This document shows, one piece after another, positions 1 to 7,704 of a DNA stretch of 64,000 nt. The translations under genes and the position numbers were made by a program. The number at the start of each line of letters is the position of its first letter. Position 1 is the stretch's first letter. The notes under the pieces are model-generated. The model saw nothing but the letters and a program-made list of their open reading frames with translations, was not told the DNA's origin and searched no databases. The DNA comes from Bacteroidales bacterium (GTDB taxonomy: Bacteria; Bacteroidota; Bacteroidia; Bacteroidales; F082). Where the stretch lies: the NCBI GenBank assembly GCA_023229135.1, contig JALNZT010000003.1, positions 1 to 64,000 of the forward strand, read 5' to 3'.

Positions 1-44
1 ATATCAAAAAACGACTCAAACGTGCTAAGGCTGTGTTGGCCTGA
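1..44 (+). CDS. nqrB: Na+-translocating NADH:quinone reductase subunit B, 3' end only
   Basis: An open frame enters from the left edge and ends at the TGA at 42-44. Its last residues (IKKRLKRAKAVLA) are a basic C-terminal tail. It lies 27 bp before nqrC on the same strand, where nqrB sits in every nqr operon, so the assignment rests mainly on synteny. NqrB is the membrane subunit that carries a covalent FMN and forms much of the Na+ path. Too little is present to check any motif. Confidence 0.7.
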   Translation, partial: IKKRLKRAKAVLA

Positions 45-71
45 GTTTATAAACGAGAAAAAAATTAAGTT

Positions 72-809
72 ATGTATAGTAATGCTTATATCTTTCGTTA
101 TGCCGGGATAATGGTTATACTGGTAGCTGCCATTCTTTCTTCGGCGGCTATGTTGTTGAAACCCATGCAGGAGCGTAACGAAGCCGTTGATAAAATGCAA
201 AGCATTCTGTCAGCAGCAGGTATCGAAAATGTGAATACCGAAAATGCCGTCAAACTCTTTAATAGTTATGTTACTGACATGATTGTGATTGACAATGAAG
301 GCAATATCATCGACGATTTTAAGGGTGAAGGCAAAGAGAACAGCGAGGCTTTTAAACTCAATTTAAAGGAGCAGTTGTACAACAAATCCGTGAATAAAAG
401 CTACAAACTACCGCTGTATAAGCTAGAAAAAGATGGCCAGAAAATTAATATCATTCCTTTGCGTGGCGTAGGCCTTTGGGGGCCGGTATGGGGCAATATT
501 GCCCTGAAAAGTGATTTCAACACGGTTGTGGGAGTAACCTTTAGCCATAAATCTGAAACACCCGGTCTGGGCGCCGAGATAGAAACACCTGCTTTTGAAA
601 ACCAGTTTCCCGGAAAGGAACTCTTTGATGATCAGGGTAAGTTTGTTTCGATTGGCGTAATCAAAGGAGGTGTTGAAAGTTTTCCGCTTGACCTTCAGCG
701 TCATAAGGTAGATGCTATTTCAGGTGGTACCATCACCTCAAATGGGGTCAATGATATGATAAAGAATGTATTAGAAAGCTATGTTCCTTATATTCAAAAA
801 CAAGGATAA
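72..809 (+). CDS. nqrC: Na+-translocating NADH:quinone reductase subunit C
   Basis: A 245-residue subunit of the Na+-pumping NADH:quinone oxidoreductase. It has one N-terminal membrane span (about residues 8-30) followed by a periplasmic FMN-binding domain. The flavinylation motif is visible near the C-terminus as S217-G-G-T-I-T222. In this family the last Thr of SGAxT(S/T) carries FMN through a phosphoester bond made by ApbE, and apbE lies about 2.7 kb downstream. The Gly at the third motif position, in place of the usual Ala, is a mild variation. The stop at 807-809 is one base before the nqrD start, which indicates tight translational coupling. Confidence 0.96.
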   Translation: MYSNAYIFRYAGIMVILVAAILSSAAMLLKPMQERNEAVDKMQSILSAAGIENVNTENAVKLFNSYVTDMIVIDNEGNIIDDFKGEGKENSEAFKLNLKEQLYNKSVNKSYKLPLYKLEKDGQKINIIPLRGVGLWGPVWGNIALKSDFNTVVGVTFSHKSETPGLGAEIETPAFENQFPGKELFDDQGKFVSIGVIKGGVESFPLDLQRHKVDAISGGTITSNGVNDMIKNVLESYVPYIQKQG

Positions 810-810
810 A

Positions 811-1467
811 ATGAGTACAGAAAAAAAAGAAAGAGAGCCGTTGTTTTCGGCCAAGAATAGAAAACTGCTCACTAATCCGTTGGGCGTAGATAACCCGATT
901 ACGGTTCAGGTACTGGGTATTTGTTCGGCTCTGGCCGTAACAGCAAAGCTTAAACCGGCTTTTGTTATGTCGGTATCTGTTATTGTTGTTACTATGCTTG
1001 CCAACATGCTCATCTCGGCCATGCGCAACGGCATCCCACAACGTATTCGTATCATCGTGCAACTGGTTGTGATTGCCTCGCTGGTAATCCTTGTCGATCA
1101 AGTATTGAAAGCATTCGTATTTGATGTGAGCAAACAACTATCTGTATTCGTTGGTCTTATCATCACTAACTGTATCATCATGGGTCGCTTAGAAGCGTTT
1201 GCAATGAGCAACAAACCTTGGCCTTCGCTTCTGGACGGGTTAGGCAACGGCCTCGGCTATGCCTGGGTACTCATTGCTGTAGGCTTTGTACGCGAGCTTT
1301 TTGGCTCAGGAACACTTTGGGGTTATACAGTGATTCCAGAGACCTTTTATGATTTTGGATACAAAAACAATGGCTTTATGATTCTTCCGCCAATGGCCCT
1401 GATTATCGTTGGCATCATTATATGGATTCAGCGTTCAAGGAATCCCGAACTGGTAGAAGAAAACTAA
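811..1467 (+). CDS. nqrD: Na+-translocating NADH:quinone reductase subunit D
   Basis: A 218-residue integral membrane subunit with about six hydrophobic segments. I chose ATG 811 over the in-frame ATG 781 because 781 lies inside nqrC, and because the protein then begins with a short charged tail (MSTEKKERE) before the conserved LLTNPLGVDNP start of NqrD. C38 (in LGICSALAV) and C121 (in ITNCIIMGR) are the Cys that, with two in NqrE, hold the intramembrane iron-sulfur centre in characterised enzymes. It is paralogous to NqrE with inverted topology and homologous to RnfE. A 23-bp gap separates it from nqrE. Confidence 0.95.
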   Translation: MSTEKKEREPLFSAKNRKLLTNPLGVDNPITVQVLGICSALAVTAKLKPAFVMSVSVIVVTMLANMLISAMRNGIPQRIRIIVQLVVIASLVILVDQVLKAFVFDVSKQLSVFVGLIITNCIIMGRLEAFAMSNKPWPSLLDGLGNGLGYAWVLIAVGFVRELFGSGTLWGYTVIPETFYDFGYKNNGFMILPPMALIIVGIIIWIQRSRNPELVEEN

Positions 1468-1490
1468 GCAAATCGATAAAAAATAAAGTT

Positions 1491-2108
1491 ATGCAAGAAA
1501 TATTTAACATATTCGTCAAGTCGATTTTCGTTGATAATATGGTATTTGCTTACTTCTTGGGAATGTGTTCTTACCTGGCCGTTTCCAAAACAGTAAATAC
1601 CTCCGTAGGACTTGGCCTGGCCGTAGTATTCGTACTCGGAATCACTGTACCTGTTGATTATCTACTCAACGACTACATCTTAAAACCCGGCGCTTTAGTT
1701 TGGCTCGATGCTGGTTTTGCCGATGTCGATCTCAGCTTCTTAAGCTTTATCCTCTTTATTGCTATCATTGCCTCTATGGTTCAGTTGGTAGAAATGGTTG
1801 TTGAAAAATTCAGCCCTGCTTTATATTCCTCATTAGGTATATTTTTGCCGCTAATTGCTGTAAACTGCGCCATTTTAGGTGGCTCGTTGTTTATGCAGGA
1901 ACGTGAATATCAATCGCTGGCTCAGGCCACATCCTTTGGATTAGGCTCAGGTGTTGGCTGGTTTTTAGCCATTGTAGGCATCGCCGCAATTCGCGAAAAA
2001 ATTCGGTATTCAAATGTTCCAGCACCACTTCGAGGACTGGGTATCACTTTTATCATCACCGGCCTGATGGGAATTGCTTTTATGAGTTTCCTTGGAATAA
2101 AATTGTAA
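1491..2108 (+). CDS. nqrE: Na+-translocating NADH:quinone reductase subunit E
   Basis: A 205-residue polytopic subunit that pairs with NqrD in the membrane core of the pump. The start at 1491 gives the family's usual N-terminus (MQEIFNIFVKSIFVDNMVFA); the longer frame starting at 1422 would overlap nqrD. The two metal-ligand Cys are present at C26 (LGMCSYLAV) and C126 (AVNCAILGG). The REKIRYSNVPAPLRG loop near the C-terminus is also typical. It is homologous to RnfA. Downstream spacing to nqrF is 25 bp. Confidence 0.95.
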   Translation: MQEIFNIFVKSIFVDNMVFAYFLGMCSYLAVSKTVNTSVGLGLAVVFVLGITVPVDYLLNDYILKPGALVWLDAGFADVDLSFLSFILFIAIIASMVQLVEMVVEKFSPALYSSLGIFLPLIAVNCAILGGSLFMQEREYQSLAQATSFGLGSGVGWFLAIVGIAAIREKIRYSNVPAPLRGLGITFIITGLMGIAFMSFLGIKL

Positions 2109-2133
2109 AAAATTAACAGAAATAATTAGTAAC

Positions 2134-3396
2134 ATGACACTACTTGAAACCGGAACGGGAACCGTAGTCATTATCAGTATTATATTCTTTCTGGTAGTCA
2201 TCATACTGCTGGTTGGACTGCTGCTGTTTGCGCGTAAAAAACTTATGCCGCAAGGAAAAGTAAAAATCACAATAAATAGCGAAAAAGAACTCGAAGTTGA
2301 ACCGGGTTCCTCATTACTGACAACACTATCGAACAACAAGATTTTCCTGCCTTCTGCCTGCGGAGGTGCGGGAACTTGCGCCATGTGTAAATGCCAGGTA
2401 TTTGAAGGCGGTGGTTCAATTCTGACTACCGAGAAAGGCTTCTTCTCCAGAAAAGAACAACAAGCTAATTGGAGATTAGGCTGTCAGGTGAAAGTGCGCG
2501 AAGATATGGTTATCGGAGTTCCACCCGAAGTTTTTGGCATCAAAAAGTGGGAATGCGAGGTGGTATCCAACAAAAATGTGGCTACCTTTATCAAAGAGTT
2601 TGTAGTGAAACTGCCAGAAGGCGAGCACCTCGACTTTTTATCCGGAGGCTATATCCAGATTGATGTTCCGAAAATTGAAGTGGACTTCAGTAAAGATATT
2701 GAGGTTGAAGAAAAATACCGCGATGAGTGGGACAAATTCAATATGTGGAATCTGAAAATGAAAAATCCCGAAGAGCAGTTCCGTGCCTATTCTATGGCTA
2801 ACCATCCTGCCGAAGGAAATATCGTGATGCTCAATATCCGCATTGCCACACCTCCTTGGGATCGCAAGCGCAATGCCTTTATGAATGTGAATCCGGGCAT
2901 CTGCTCCTCCTTTATCTTCTCGCGTAAGCCAGGTGACAAAGTGATGGTAAGCGGCCCTTATGGCGAGTTTCACATCAAGCCTACCAAACGCGAAATGATG
3001 TTTATTGGTGGTGGAGCCGGTATGGCGCCCATGCGTTCGCACCTCTTCCACCTTTTCCATACCGAGAAAACAGACAGAAAAACGACATTCTGGTACGGGG
3101 GACGTTCCTCGCGCGAGCTGTTCTATATGGAAGACTTTAAAGATATCGAAAGTAAATTCGATAATTTCACCTTTAACGTGGCACTCTCCGAACCCAAACC
3201 GGAAGATAACTGGAAAGGTTATACCGGATTTATTCACCAGGTGATTATGGATAACTACTTGAAACAGCACGAAGAACCCGAAGAAATCGAGTATTACCTC
3301 TGTGGCCCGCCAATGATGAACGATGCCGTATTTAAAATGCTTGACGACCTGGGCGTTCCACAGGAAATGATTGCCTTTGACGACTTCGGAGGCTAA
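2134..3396 (+). CDS. nqrF: Na+-translocating NADH:quinone reductase subunit F
   Basis: A 420-residue NADH-oxidising subunit and the electron entry point of Na+-NQR. An N-terminal membrane anchor (about residues 10-33) is followed by a plant-type ferredoxin domain with the [2Fe-2S] ligands C76, C82, C85 and C117. Next comes a ferredoxin-NADP reductase-type module with the FAD motif RAYSMAN (about residue 217), an NADH-site glycine-rich stretch (GGGAGMAPMRSH) and a C-terminal YYLCGPPMM segment, ending in DDFGG. Length and domain order match the family. It is the last gene of the operon; a Rho-independent terminator follows about 35 bp after its stop. Confidence 0.97.
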   Translation: MTLLETGTGTVVIISIIFFLVVIILLVGLLLFARKKLMPQGKVKITINSEKELEVEPGSSLLTTLSNNKIFLPSACGGAGTCAMCKCQVFEGGGSILTTEKGFFSRKEQQANWRLGCQVKVREDMVIGVPPEVFGIKKWECEVVSNKNVATFIKEFVVKLPEGEHLDFLSGGYIQIDVPKIEVDFSKDIEVEEKYRDEWDKFNMWNLKMKNPEEQFRAYSMANHPAEGNIVMLNIRIATPPWDRKRNAFMNVNPGICSSFIFSRKPGDKVMVSGPYGEFHIKPTKREMMFIGGGAGMAPMRSHLFHLFHTEKTDRKTTFWYGGRSSRELFYMEDFKDIESKFDNFTFNVALSEPKPEDNWKGYTGFIHQVIMDNYLKQHEEPEEIEYYLCGPPMMNDAVFKMLDDLGVPQEMIAFDDFGG

Positions 3397-3430
3397 GGAT
3401 ATACTCCTAAGCTGAAACTGAAAAAATATG

Positions 3431-3463
3431 AAACCCCGGCAATTTTGTCGGGGTTTCTTTTTA
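3431..3463 (+). terminator. Rho-independent terminator after nqrF
   Basis: A perfect 8-bp stem (AAACCCCG 3431-3438 with CGGGGTTT 3449-3456), a 10-nt loop and a downstream CTTTTTATA run. It lies between nqrF and apbE, so apbE probably has its own promoter or depends on read-through. Confidence 0.85.
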
Positions 3464-3515
3464 TATTTGAAAATCGTTTTTGATGGCTCCTTTAACCATA
3501 ATAATATTCCTCGAA

Positions 3516-4526
3516 ATGAAACATTTAGTAAGGCTAAGCTGGGTTTTTATCGCATTCTTGATCGTGGGCTGCAACAGCAATCCCAAGCTCAAAAAAATAA
3601 GTTTTGCAGGAGAAACACAAGGCACTTATTACGCCATAACTTATTATGGCACAGAAGATAAAAACCTACAACCCAAAATAGATTCTTTACTGAAGGCTTT
3701 TGACCAATCGGTCTCGCTTTGGGTATCTAACTCTTTGATTTCAAGAATAAACAGGGGAGATTCAACAGCCATTCCCGATGATATTTTTAAATTTAATTTT
3801 TTGCTATCTAAAGAAATTGCTCAGAAAACTGATGGCTATTTTGATTTCACGATCTCACCTTTGGTGGAAGCCTGGGGATTTAGTTTCAAAGAAAAAATTA
3901 AACTCGATAAAACCAGTATCGATAGCCTGAGAATGCTGGTCGATTACAGGAAGGTGAAGCTCGAAGACGGAAAAGTTATTAAAACAGACCCACGAATCCG
4001 TTTTGACTTTAATGCCATCGCCCAAGGCTACACATCAGATGTAGTCGCTGAATTTTTTAATTCCTTAAATATCAAGTATTATATCATTGATATTGGTGGA
4101 GAAATATTTGCCCGCGACACAAAACCCGACGGCAGCAAATGGCGTGTGGGCATCGAACGACCGGAGATGAATAATACCGAGACACGCAGCGTGCAACAGG
4201 TGGTAACACTGGAAAATAAAGGCCTTGCTACTTCGGGCAGCTACCGTAAATTCTACGAAGAAAACGGCAAACGCTACTCGCATGCCATTGATCCCAAAAC
4301 AGGTTATCCGGTAACACACAATTTATTAAGCGTAACGGTTCTTGCAAACACTGCCGCCGAAGCAGATGCTTATGCTACTGCTTTTTTAGTAATGGGACTT
4401 GAAAAATCATTAAAACTTTTGGATGATTTGGATGATCTGGAAGCCTATTTTATCAGCTGGAATGAACAAGACAATACTTTTAAGGTAAGCTCAACACCAG
4501 GAATCAATAAGTATTTTGTGGATTAA
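3516..4526 (+). CDS. apbE: FAD:protein FMN transferase (flavin transferase lipoprotein)
   Basis: A Mg2+-dependent enzyme that moves FMN from FAD onto a Thr of target proteins, here NqrC and NqrB. From ATG 3516 it has 336 residues and a lipoprotein signal ending in the lipobox IVGC (C19), so it is anchored facing the periplasm where NqrC's flavin domain sits. The upstream in-frame ATG 3480 would put 12 extra hydrophobic residues in front, which is less likely. Conserved ApbE motifs are visible: DFNAIAQGYTSDVVAEF, DIGGEIFARD and HAIDPKTGYPV. Placement directly after nqrF is usual in Bacteroidota. Confidence 0.95.
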   Translation: MKHLVRLSWVFIAFLIVGCNSNPKLKKISFAGETQGTYYAITYYGTEDKNLQPKIDSLLKAFDQSVSLWVSNSLISRINRGDSTAIPDDIFKFNFLLSKEIAQKTDGYFDFTISPLVEAWGFSFKEKIKLDKTSIDSLRMLVDYRKVKLEDGKVIKTDPRIRFDFNAIAQGYTSDVVAEFFNSLNIKYYIIDIGGEIFARDTKPDGSKWRVGIERPEMNNTETRSVQQVVTLENKGLATSGSYRKFYEENGKRYSHAIDPKTGYPVTHNLLSVTVLANTAAEADAYATAFLVMGLEKSLKLLDDLDDLEAYFISWNEQDNTFKVSSTPGINKYFVD

Positions 4527-4594
4527 TCCAAAAAGGAATTAAAGCTCAGGACTTGTTCCGAAATAAAAGAAGTGCAGCTATTCAGAACAGCCAC

Positions 4595-4789
4595 TTAGGA
4601 ATGTGCCTTGTCTGTGCGTTCGCATGAACCACCACCTCCACAGCCGCATCCCAATCTGTTTCCGTGGACGTCAGTACTACTGCATTGCTTTTTAAACTCA
4701 CCATCCTTTTGAAAAAACATCTTTATGGCAATACCGGCAAAGGCCAGTCCAACGATAACGATAGCTATTAGAATAAGTTTGAGGTACAT
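4595..4789 (-). CDS. Small Cys-rich membrane protein, candidate NqrM-like Na+-NQR maturation factor
   Basis: A 64-residue protein with one N-terminal membrane span (residues 3-25) and a short cytoplasmic or periplasmic tail holding four Cys (C36, C48, C50, C56), in the order GEFKKQC...GCGC....C. NqrM (DUF539), required with ApbE for Na+-NQR maturation, has the same build: one membrane helix followed by four Cys thought to deliver iron to the NqrD/NqrE centre. The position, convergent with apbE at the end of the nqr locus, fits that job. This is inference from architecture and neighbourhood, not a confirmed family match. A hairpin at about 4570-4596, followed by a T-rich stretch on this strand, may terminate it; a -7-like box lies at 4823-4830. 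Confidence 0.6.
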   Translation of the reverse strand: MYLKLILIAIVIVGLAFAGIAIKMFFQKDGEFKKQCSSTDVHGNRLGCGCGGGGSCERTDKAHS

Positions 4790-4887
4790 TATGTCAGGTT
4801 TTTATATTCAATAAATAGGCTACAAAAATACAGTTTTTAAAGCAATCCGGTGCTGAATCTGTTATAATTTTTCTTAAACAGCCAAAA

Positions 4888-5471
4888 GTCAGGCTGCGAC
4901 TACCCCCAATGCTAGTCAGGGTGCGACTATCTTACGACGATAAACAGTCGCGCTCTGACTGAACTTCTCATTCAGGTTGCGACTATTTTAACGAGGCCGT
5001 ATTAGTCGCGCCCTGACTTGCAATCATTGTCAGGCTGCGACTATCCCCAATGCGAGTCAGGGTGCGACTATCTTACGACGATAAACAGTTGCGCTCTGAC
5101 TGCACTTCTCAGTCAGGGTGCGACTATTTTAACGAGGCCGTATTAGTCGCGCCCTGACTTGCAATCATTGTCAGGCTGCGACTACCCCCAATGCTAGTCA
5201 GGCTGCGACTATCTTACGACGATAAACAGTCGCGCTCTGACTGAAACTTCTCAGTCAGGGTGCGACTATTTTAACGAGGCCGTATTAGTCGCGCCCTGAC
5301 TTGCAATCATTGTCTGGCTGCGACTATCCCCAATGCGAGTCAGGGTGCGACTATCTTACGACGACAAACAGTCGCACTCTGACTGAACTTCTCATTCAGG
5401 TTGCGACTATTTTAACGAGGCCGTATTAGTCGCGCCCTGACTTGCAATCATTGTCAGGCTGCGACTATCCA
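4888..5471. repeat. 141-bp tandem repeat array, four copies plus a partial fifth
   Basis: Units begin at 4888, 5029, 5170, 5312 and 5453 (periods 141, 141, 142, 141; one copy has an extra A). Each unit holds five variants of the core GTCAGGGTGCGACTA in both orientations, so it can fold into two long hairpins: AGTCAGGGTGCGACT against AGTCGCGCTCTGACT, and TCAGGTTGCGACTATT against TATTAGTCGCGCCCTGA. No open frame of 60 codons crosses it. The array ends two bases before the stop of the next minus-strand gene. Copies differ by only a few bases, which suggests recent expansion or homogenisation. Confidence 0.95.
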
Positions 5472-5472
5472 C

Positions 5473-6225
5473 CTATTCCCCAAGCATTCTCGACAATATA
5501 ACCGCCGTTGCCACAGAAGCATTCAGCGATTCAGCTTTGGAATCAGGATGTGCTGGTATCGTCAGCGGATTTGTGATAAATGGCATCACAGACTCCCTGA
5601 TACCATGAGATTCGCTGCCAATAACCAAAACAGCCGGTCGATTGTGGATCAATTTCTCGGCAAATAAGTTGTTGCCTTCCAACAAAGCACCGTAAACAGG
5701 CATGCGCTTATCCATTGACTTAAAAAATACGGGCAAATCAGCCTGCAAAACAGGAATCCGAAATACAGAACCCATTGTGGCCTGCACTACTTTGGGTTGC
5801 CACACATCCGTGCAATCGGTGCTGCAAACAATGGCTTGCACGCCAAACCATTCTGCGGTGCGGATAATAGTTCCCATATTTCCGGGATCGCTGATTCCAT
5901 CTAAAACCAGGACAAAACCAGCTATTTCATAGTCATTTGCATAGTTCTTGGGAATACGCGCCACTGCCAAGATTCCGGGTGGTGTGGCTAAATTGCTGAG
6001 CGGTTTATACGCTTTATCAGAAATTGCTTCTGCAGTAAAATTATCAAAATCAAAATTCGGATTTTCGGCTGTCCAGCGCTGCGAAACGAGTAAATGCTCC
6101 ACCTCAAAACGGCTACGCAAAAGCTCCTGCACCATTTTCTGGCCTTCTACTACAAAAAGTCCGTGCGTCTTCCGAAACTTCTTATGCTGAAGTGATTGTA
6201 TAAGTTTGAGTTGCTGCTTGGTCAT
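5473..6225 (-). CDS. TrmH/SpoU-family RNA 2'-O-methyltransferase
   Basis: A SpoU-class (SPOUT) methyltransferase of 250 residues that probably methylates a ribose 2'-OH of rRNA or tRNA using S-adenosylmethionine. I used ATG 6225 (MTKQQLKLIQSL); a longer frame reaching 6453 would overlap rplI. The N-terminal substrate-binding part (KFRKTHGLFVVEGQKMV) is followed by the three SPOUT motifs that form the knot: LDGISDPGNMGTIIRTAEWF, VIGSESHGI and the final SLNASVATAVILSRML. The exact target base cannot be told. Its 3' end abuts the 141-bp repeat array, so transcription may run into those hairpins. Confidence 0.92.
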   Translation of the reverse strand: MTKQQLKLIQSLQHKKFRKTHGLFVVEGQKMVQELLRSRFEVEHLLVSQRWTAENPNFDFDNFTAEAISDKAYKPLSNLATPPGILAVARIPKNYANDYEIAGFVLVLDGISDPGNMGTIIRTAEWFGVQAIVCSTDCTDVWQPKVVQATMGSVFRIPVLQADLPVFFKSMDKRMPVYGALLEGNNLFAEKLIHNRPAVLVIGSESHGIRESVMPFITNPLTIPAHPDSKAESLNASVATAVILSRMLGE

Positions 6226-6228
6226 AAC

Positions 6229-6261
6229 GAAAAAACCCGATACATTTTGTTGTATCGGGTT
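6229..6261 (-). terminator. Rho-independent terminator of the rpsF-rpsR-rplI operon
   Basis: A perfect 10-bp stem (ACCCGATACA 6235-6244 with TGTATCGGGT 6251-6260) with a 6-nt loop. On the minus strand it is followed by a run of T (plus-strand A 6230-6234). It lies 35 bp after the rplI stop and directly before the methyltransferase start. Confidence 0.85.
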
Positions 6262-6295
6262 GTAAAAATATAAAATTTTTAGGAATTTTTGCTTA

Positions 6296-6745
6296 CTACT
6301 CAGCAAAGACTTCAAAATCAATTTCAAACTGCACTTCTTTGTGCAACCTGATATTGGCTTTGTAGTTACCAACTTCTTTAACAGCGTCTTCGTTGATGCT
6401 GATACGCTTGCGATCCAGCTCAATGTTTTTAGCTTCTTTGATGGCGTTGGCAATCATTACGCTATTTACTGAACCAAATATTTTTCCTGAAGTGCCGGCT
6501 TTCACGGCAATTTTCAGTGTTGTACCTTCCAGCGCTTTGGCAATGGCAGCGGCTTCATTTTTTACTTTATTTTCTTTAAAAGCCTGCTGTTTTAGTGTTT
6601 CTGCCAAAACCTTACGGTTTGTAGGATTGGCAATAATCGCCATTTTATTTGGGATAAGAAAGTTACGCGCGTAACCGTCTTTTACATTCACGATATCGTT
6701 GGTATAACCCAATTTTTCAATATCTTGCTTAAGAATTATTTCCAT
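6296..6745 (-). CDS. rplI: 50S ribosomal protein bL9
   Basis: A 149-residue ribosomal protein of normal length. The N-terminal rRNA-binding domain with its signature is clear (GYTNDIVNVKDGYARNFLIP, residues 13-32). A long connecting helix rich in Lys and Ala and a C-terminal domain follow. It is the last gene of the rpsF-rpsR-rplI operon. Unlike most genes here it has a strong Shine-Dalgarno sequence, AGGAGGA, 8 bases before the ATG. Confidence 0.98.
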   Translation of the reverse strand: MEIILKQDIEKLGYTNDIVNVKDGYARNFLIPNKMAIIANPTNRKVLAETLKQQAFKENKVKNEAAAIAKALEGTTLKIAVKAGTSGKIFGSVNSVMIANAIKEAKNIELDRKRISINEDAVKEVGNYKANIRLHKEVQFEIDFEVFAE

Positions 6746-6753
6746 GATTTTTG

Positions 6754-6760
6754 TCCTCCT
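6754..6760 (-). promoter_or_regulatory. Strong Shine-Dalgarno sequence for rplI
   Basis: On the minus strand AGGAGGA lies 8 bases upstream of the rplI ATG (6745), in the gap after the rpsR stop. Bacteroidota mRNAs rarely use such sites, so a near-perfect anti-16S match is notable; it may allow internal re-initiation on the polycistronic ribosomal mRNA. Confidence 0.75.
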
Positions 6761-6761
6761 A

Positions 6762-7031
6762 TTATTTCAATAAATCAGCTACATACGGCATTAACGAGAG
6801 GTGGCGGGCTCTTTTAACAGCCTGTGCCACTTTACGTTGGTACTTTGTTGAAGTACCGGTAATGCGACGTGGTAAAATTTTACCTTGTTCGTTAACGAAA
6901 CGAAGCAAGAAATCGGCATCTTTATAGTCGATATACTTGATGCGGTTTTTCTTGAAACGGCAGTATTTCTTTCTTTTAGTATCTACTGCGATAGGGGTCA
7001 AATATTTAATTTCTGAGCTTCCTTGTGCCAT
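6762..7031 (-). CDS. rpsR: 30S ribosomal protein bS18
   Basis: An 89-residue small-subunit protein that binds next to bS6 on the platform. Typical elements are the KKYCRFKKNRIKYIDYKDADFL start region, then ILPRRITGTSTKYQRKVAQAVKRARHLSLMPY. It lies between rpsF and rplI with gaps of 33 and 16 bp, the standard order. No single-stranded-DNA-binding gene is inserted in the operon. Confidence 0.98.
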   Translation of the reverse strand: MAQGSSEIKYLTPIAVDTKRKKYCRFKKNRIKYIDYKDADFLLRFVNEQGKILPRRITGTSTKYQRKVAQAVKRARHLSLMPYVADLLK

Positions 7032-7064
7032 TTTTTTAGGATTTTAAATGATAAACTTTAATAA

Positions 7065-7421
7065 TTAAGCCTCAACTTTTTCGGTTTTGGCTTCTTTTGC
7101 TCTCTTACGCTTTTTCTCATTGTAAGCAATCGCGTGCTTATCGAGTTTTACAGTGAGGAAACGAATAATACGTTCGTCGCGTTTGAAAACCAATTCAAGC
7201 TCAGCAATTAAAGAGCCTTCGGCTTTGTACTCTACCAGGTGATAAAATCCGGTAGATTTTTTTTGGATAGGATAGGCGAGCTTACGCATGCCCCAATGCT
7301 CTTCGTGCACTATTTCAGCGCCGTTGTTTCTCAGGTATTCCTGAAATTTAATTACCGCTTCCTTTATCTGCTCTTCAGATAAAACGGGAGTTACAATGAA
7401 AACGGTTTCGTACTGGTTCAT
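7065..7421 (-). CDS. rpsF: 30S ribosomal protein bS6
   Basis: A 118-residue protein that forms a heterodimer with bS18. The start at 7421 gives MNQYETVFIVTPVLSEEQ, the usual bS6 beginning; the frame continues upstream to 7637 but that extension has no similarity and would run over the promoter. The typical WGMRKLAYPIQKK segment is present. The C-terminus is extended by a basic tail (KKRKRAKEAKTEKVEA). It is the first gene of the operon. Confidence 0.97.
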   Translation of the reverse strand: MNQYETVFIVTPVLSEEQIKEAVIKFQEYLRNNGAEIVHEEHWGMRKLAYPIQKKSTGFYHLVEYKAEGSLIAELELVFKRDERIIRFLTVKLDKHAIAYNEKKRKRAKEAKTEKVEA

Positions 7422-7459
7422 AATTAATTTGTTATGTGAATAATTAAAAATTCGGAGTG

Positions 7460-7490
7460 CAAAAGTAGAACTATTTTTTTTAACCCGCAA
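7460..7490 (-). promoter_or_regulatory. Bacteroidota-type promoter of the rpsF operon
   Basis: On the minus strand a -7 element TACTTTTG (7460-7467) matches TAnnTTTG, with TTG (7488-7490) 20 bases further upstream in the -33 position. The -7 box lies about 40 bp before the rpsF ATG, a plausible leader length. Confidence 0.65.
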
Positions 7491-7606
7491 GTAATGAATA
7501 CGCTCAAAATAAAAAAGTTTAGGGATTGAAATCTGGCTTGATTCATTCGGTATCATTAGGCTGATATTTCGATGGCGCGGATTTGCCAGTAATGAGTTGG
7601 TCGAAG

Positions 7607-7704
7607 TGCAATCCGTGCCATGTAAAAACATATTCAACTATTAACCTGAGTTCGATTAAAATTAAAGAGCTCAGGTTATTAACCCAAGGTTGGCATGGAT
7701 TGCA
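7607..7704. repeat. Nested inverted repeat (cruciform-capable element)
   Basis: Outer arms TGCAATCCGTGCC (7607-7619) and GGCATGGATTGCA (7692-7704) pair at 12 of 13 positions. Inner arms AACCTGAG (7643-7650) and CTCAGGTT (7670-7677) pair perfectly. Two nested stems of this size in a non-coding AT-rich context suggest a structured RNA or a miniature mobile element rather than a terminator, as no T-run follows. Confidence 0.6.

Noticed and set aside
2638..3270. A 210-codon open frame on the minus strand inside nqrF
   Set aside because: It is fully antisense to a clear nqrF with all cofactor motifs and has no recognisable domain; a shadow frame.
4888..5471. CRISPR array
   Set aside because: The unit is 141 bp, both unit and subunits are inverted as well as direct, there are no unique spacers, and no cas gene is near.
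6226..6453. Upstream extension of the RNA methyltransferase to 6453
   Set aside because: It would overlap the terminator and the 3' end of rplI and adds a segment without family similarity.
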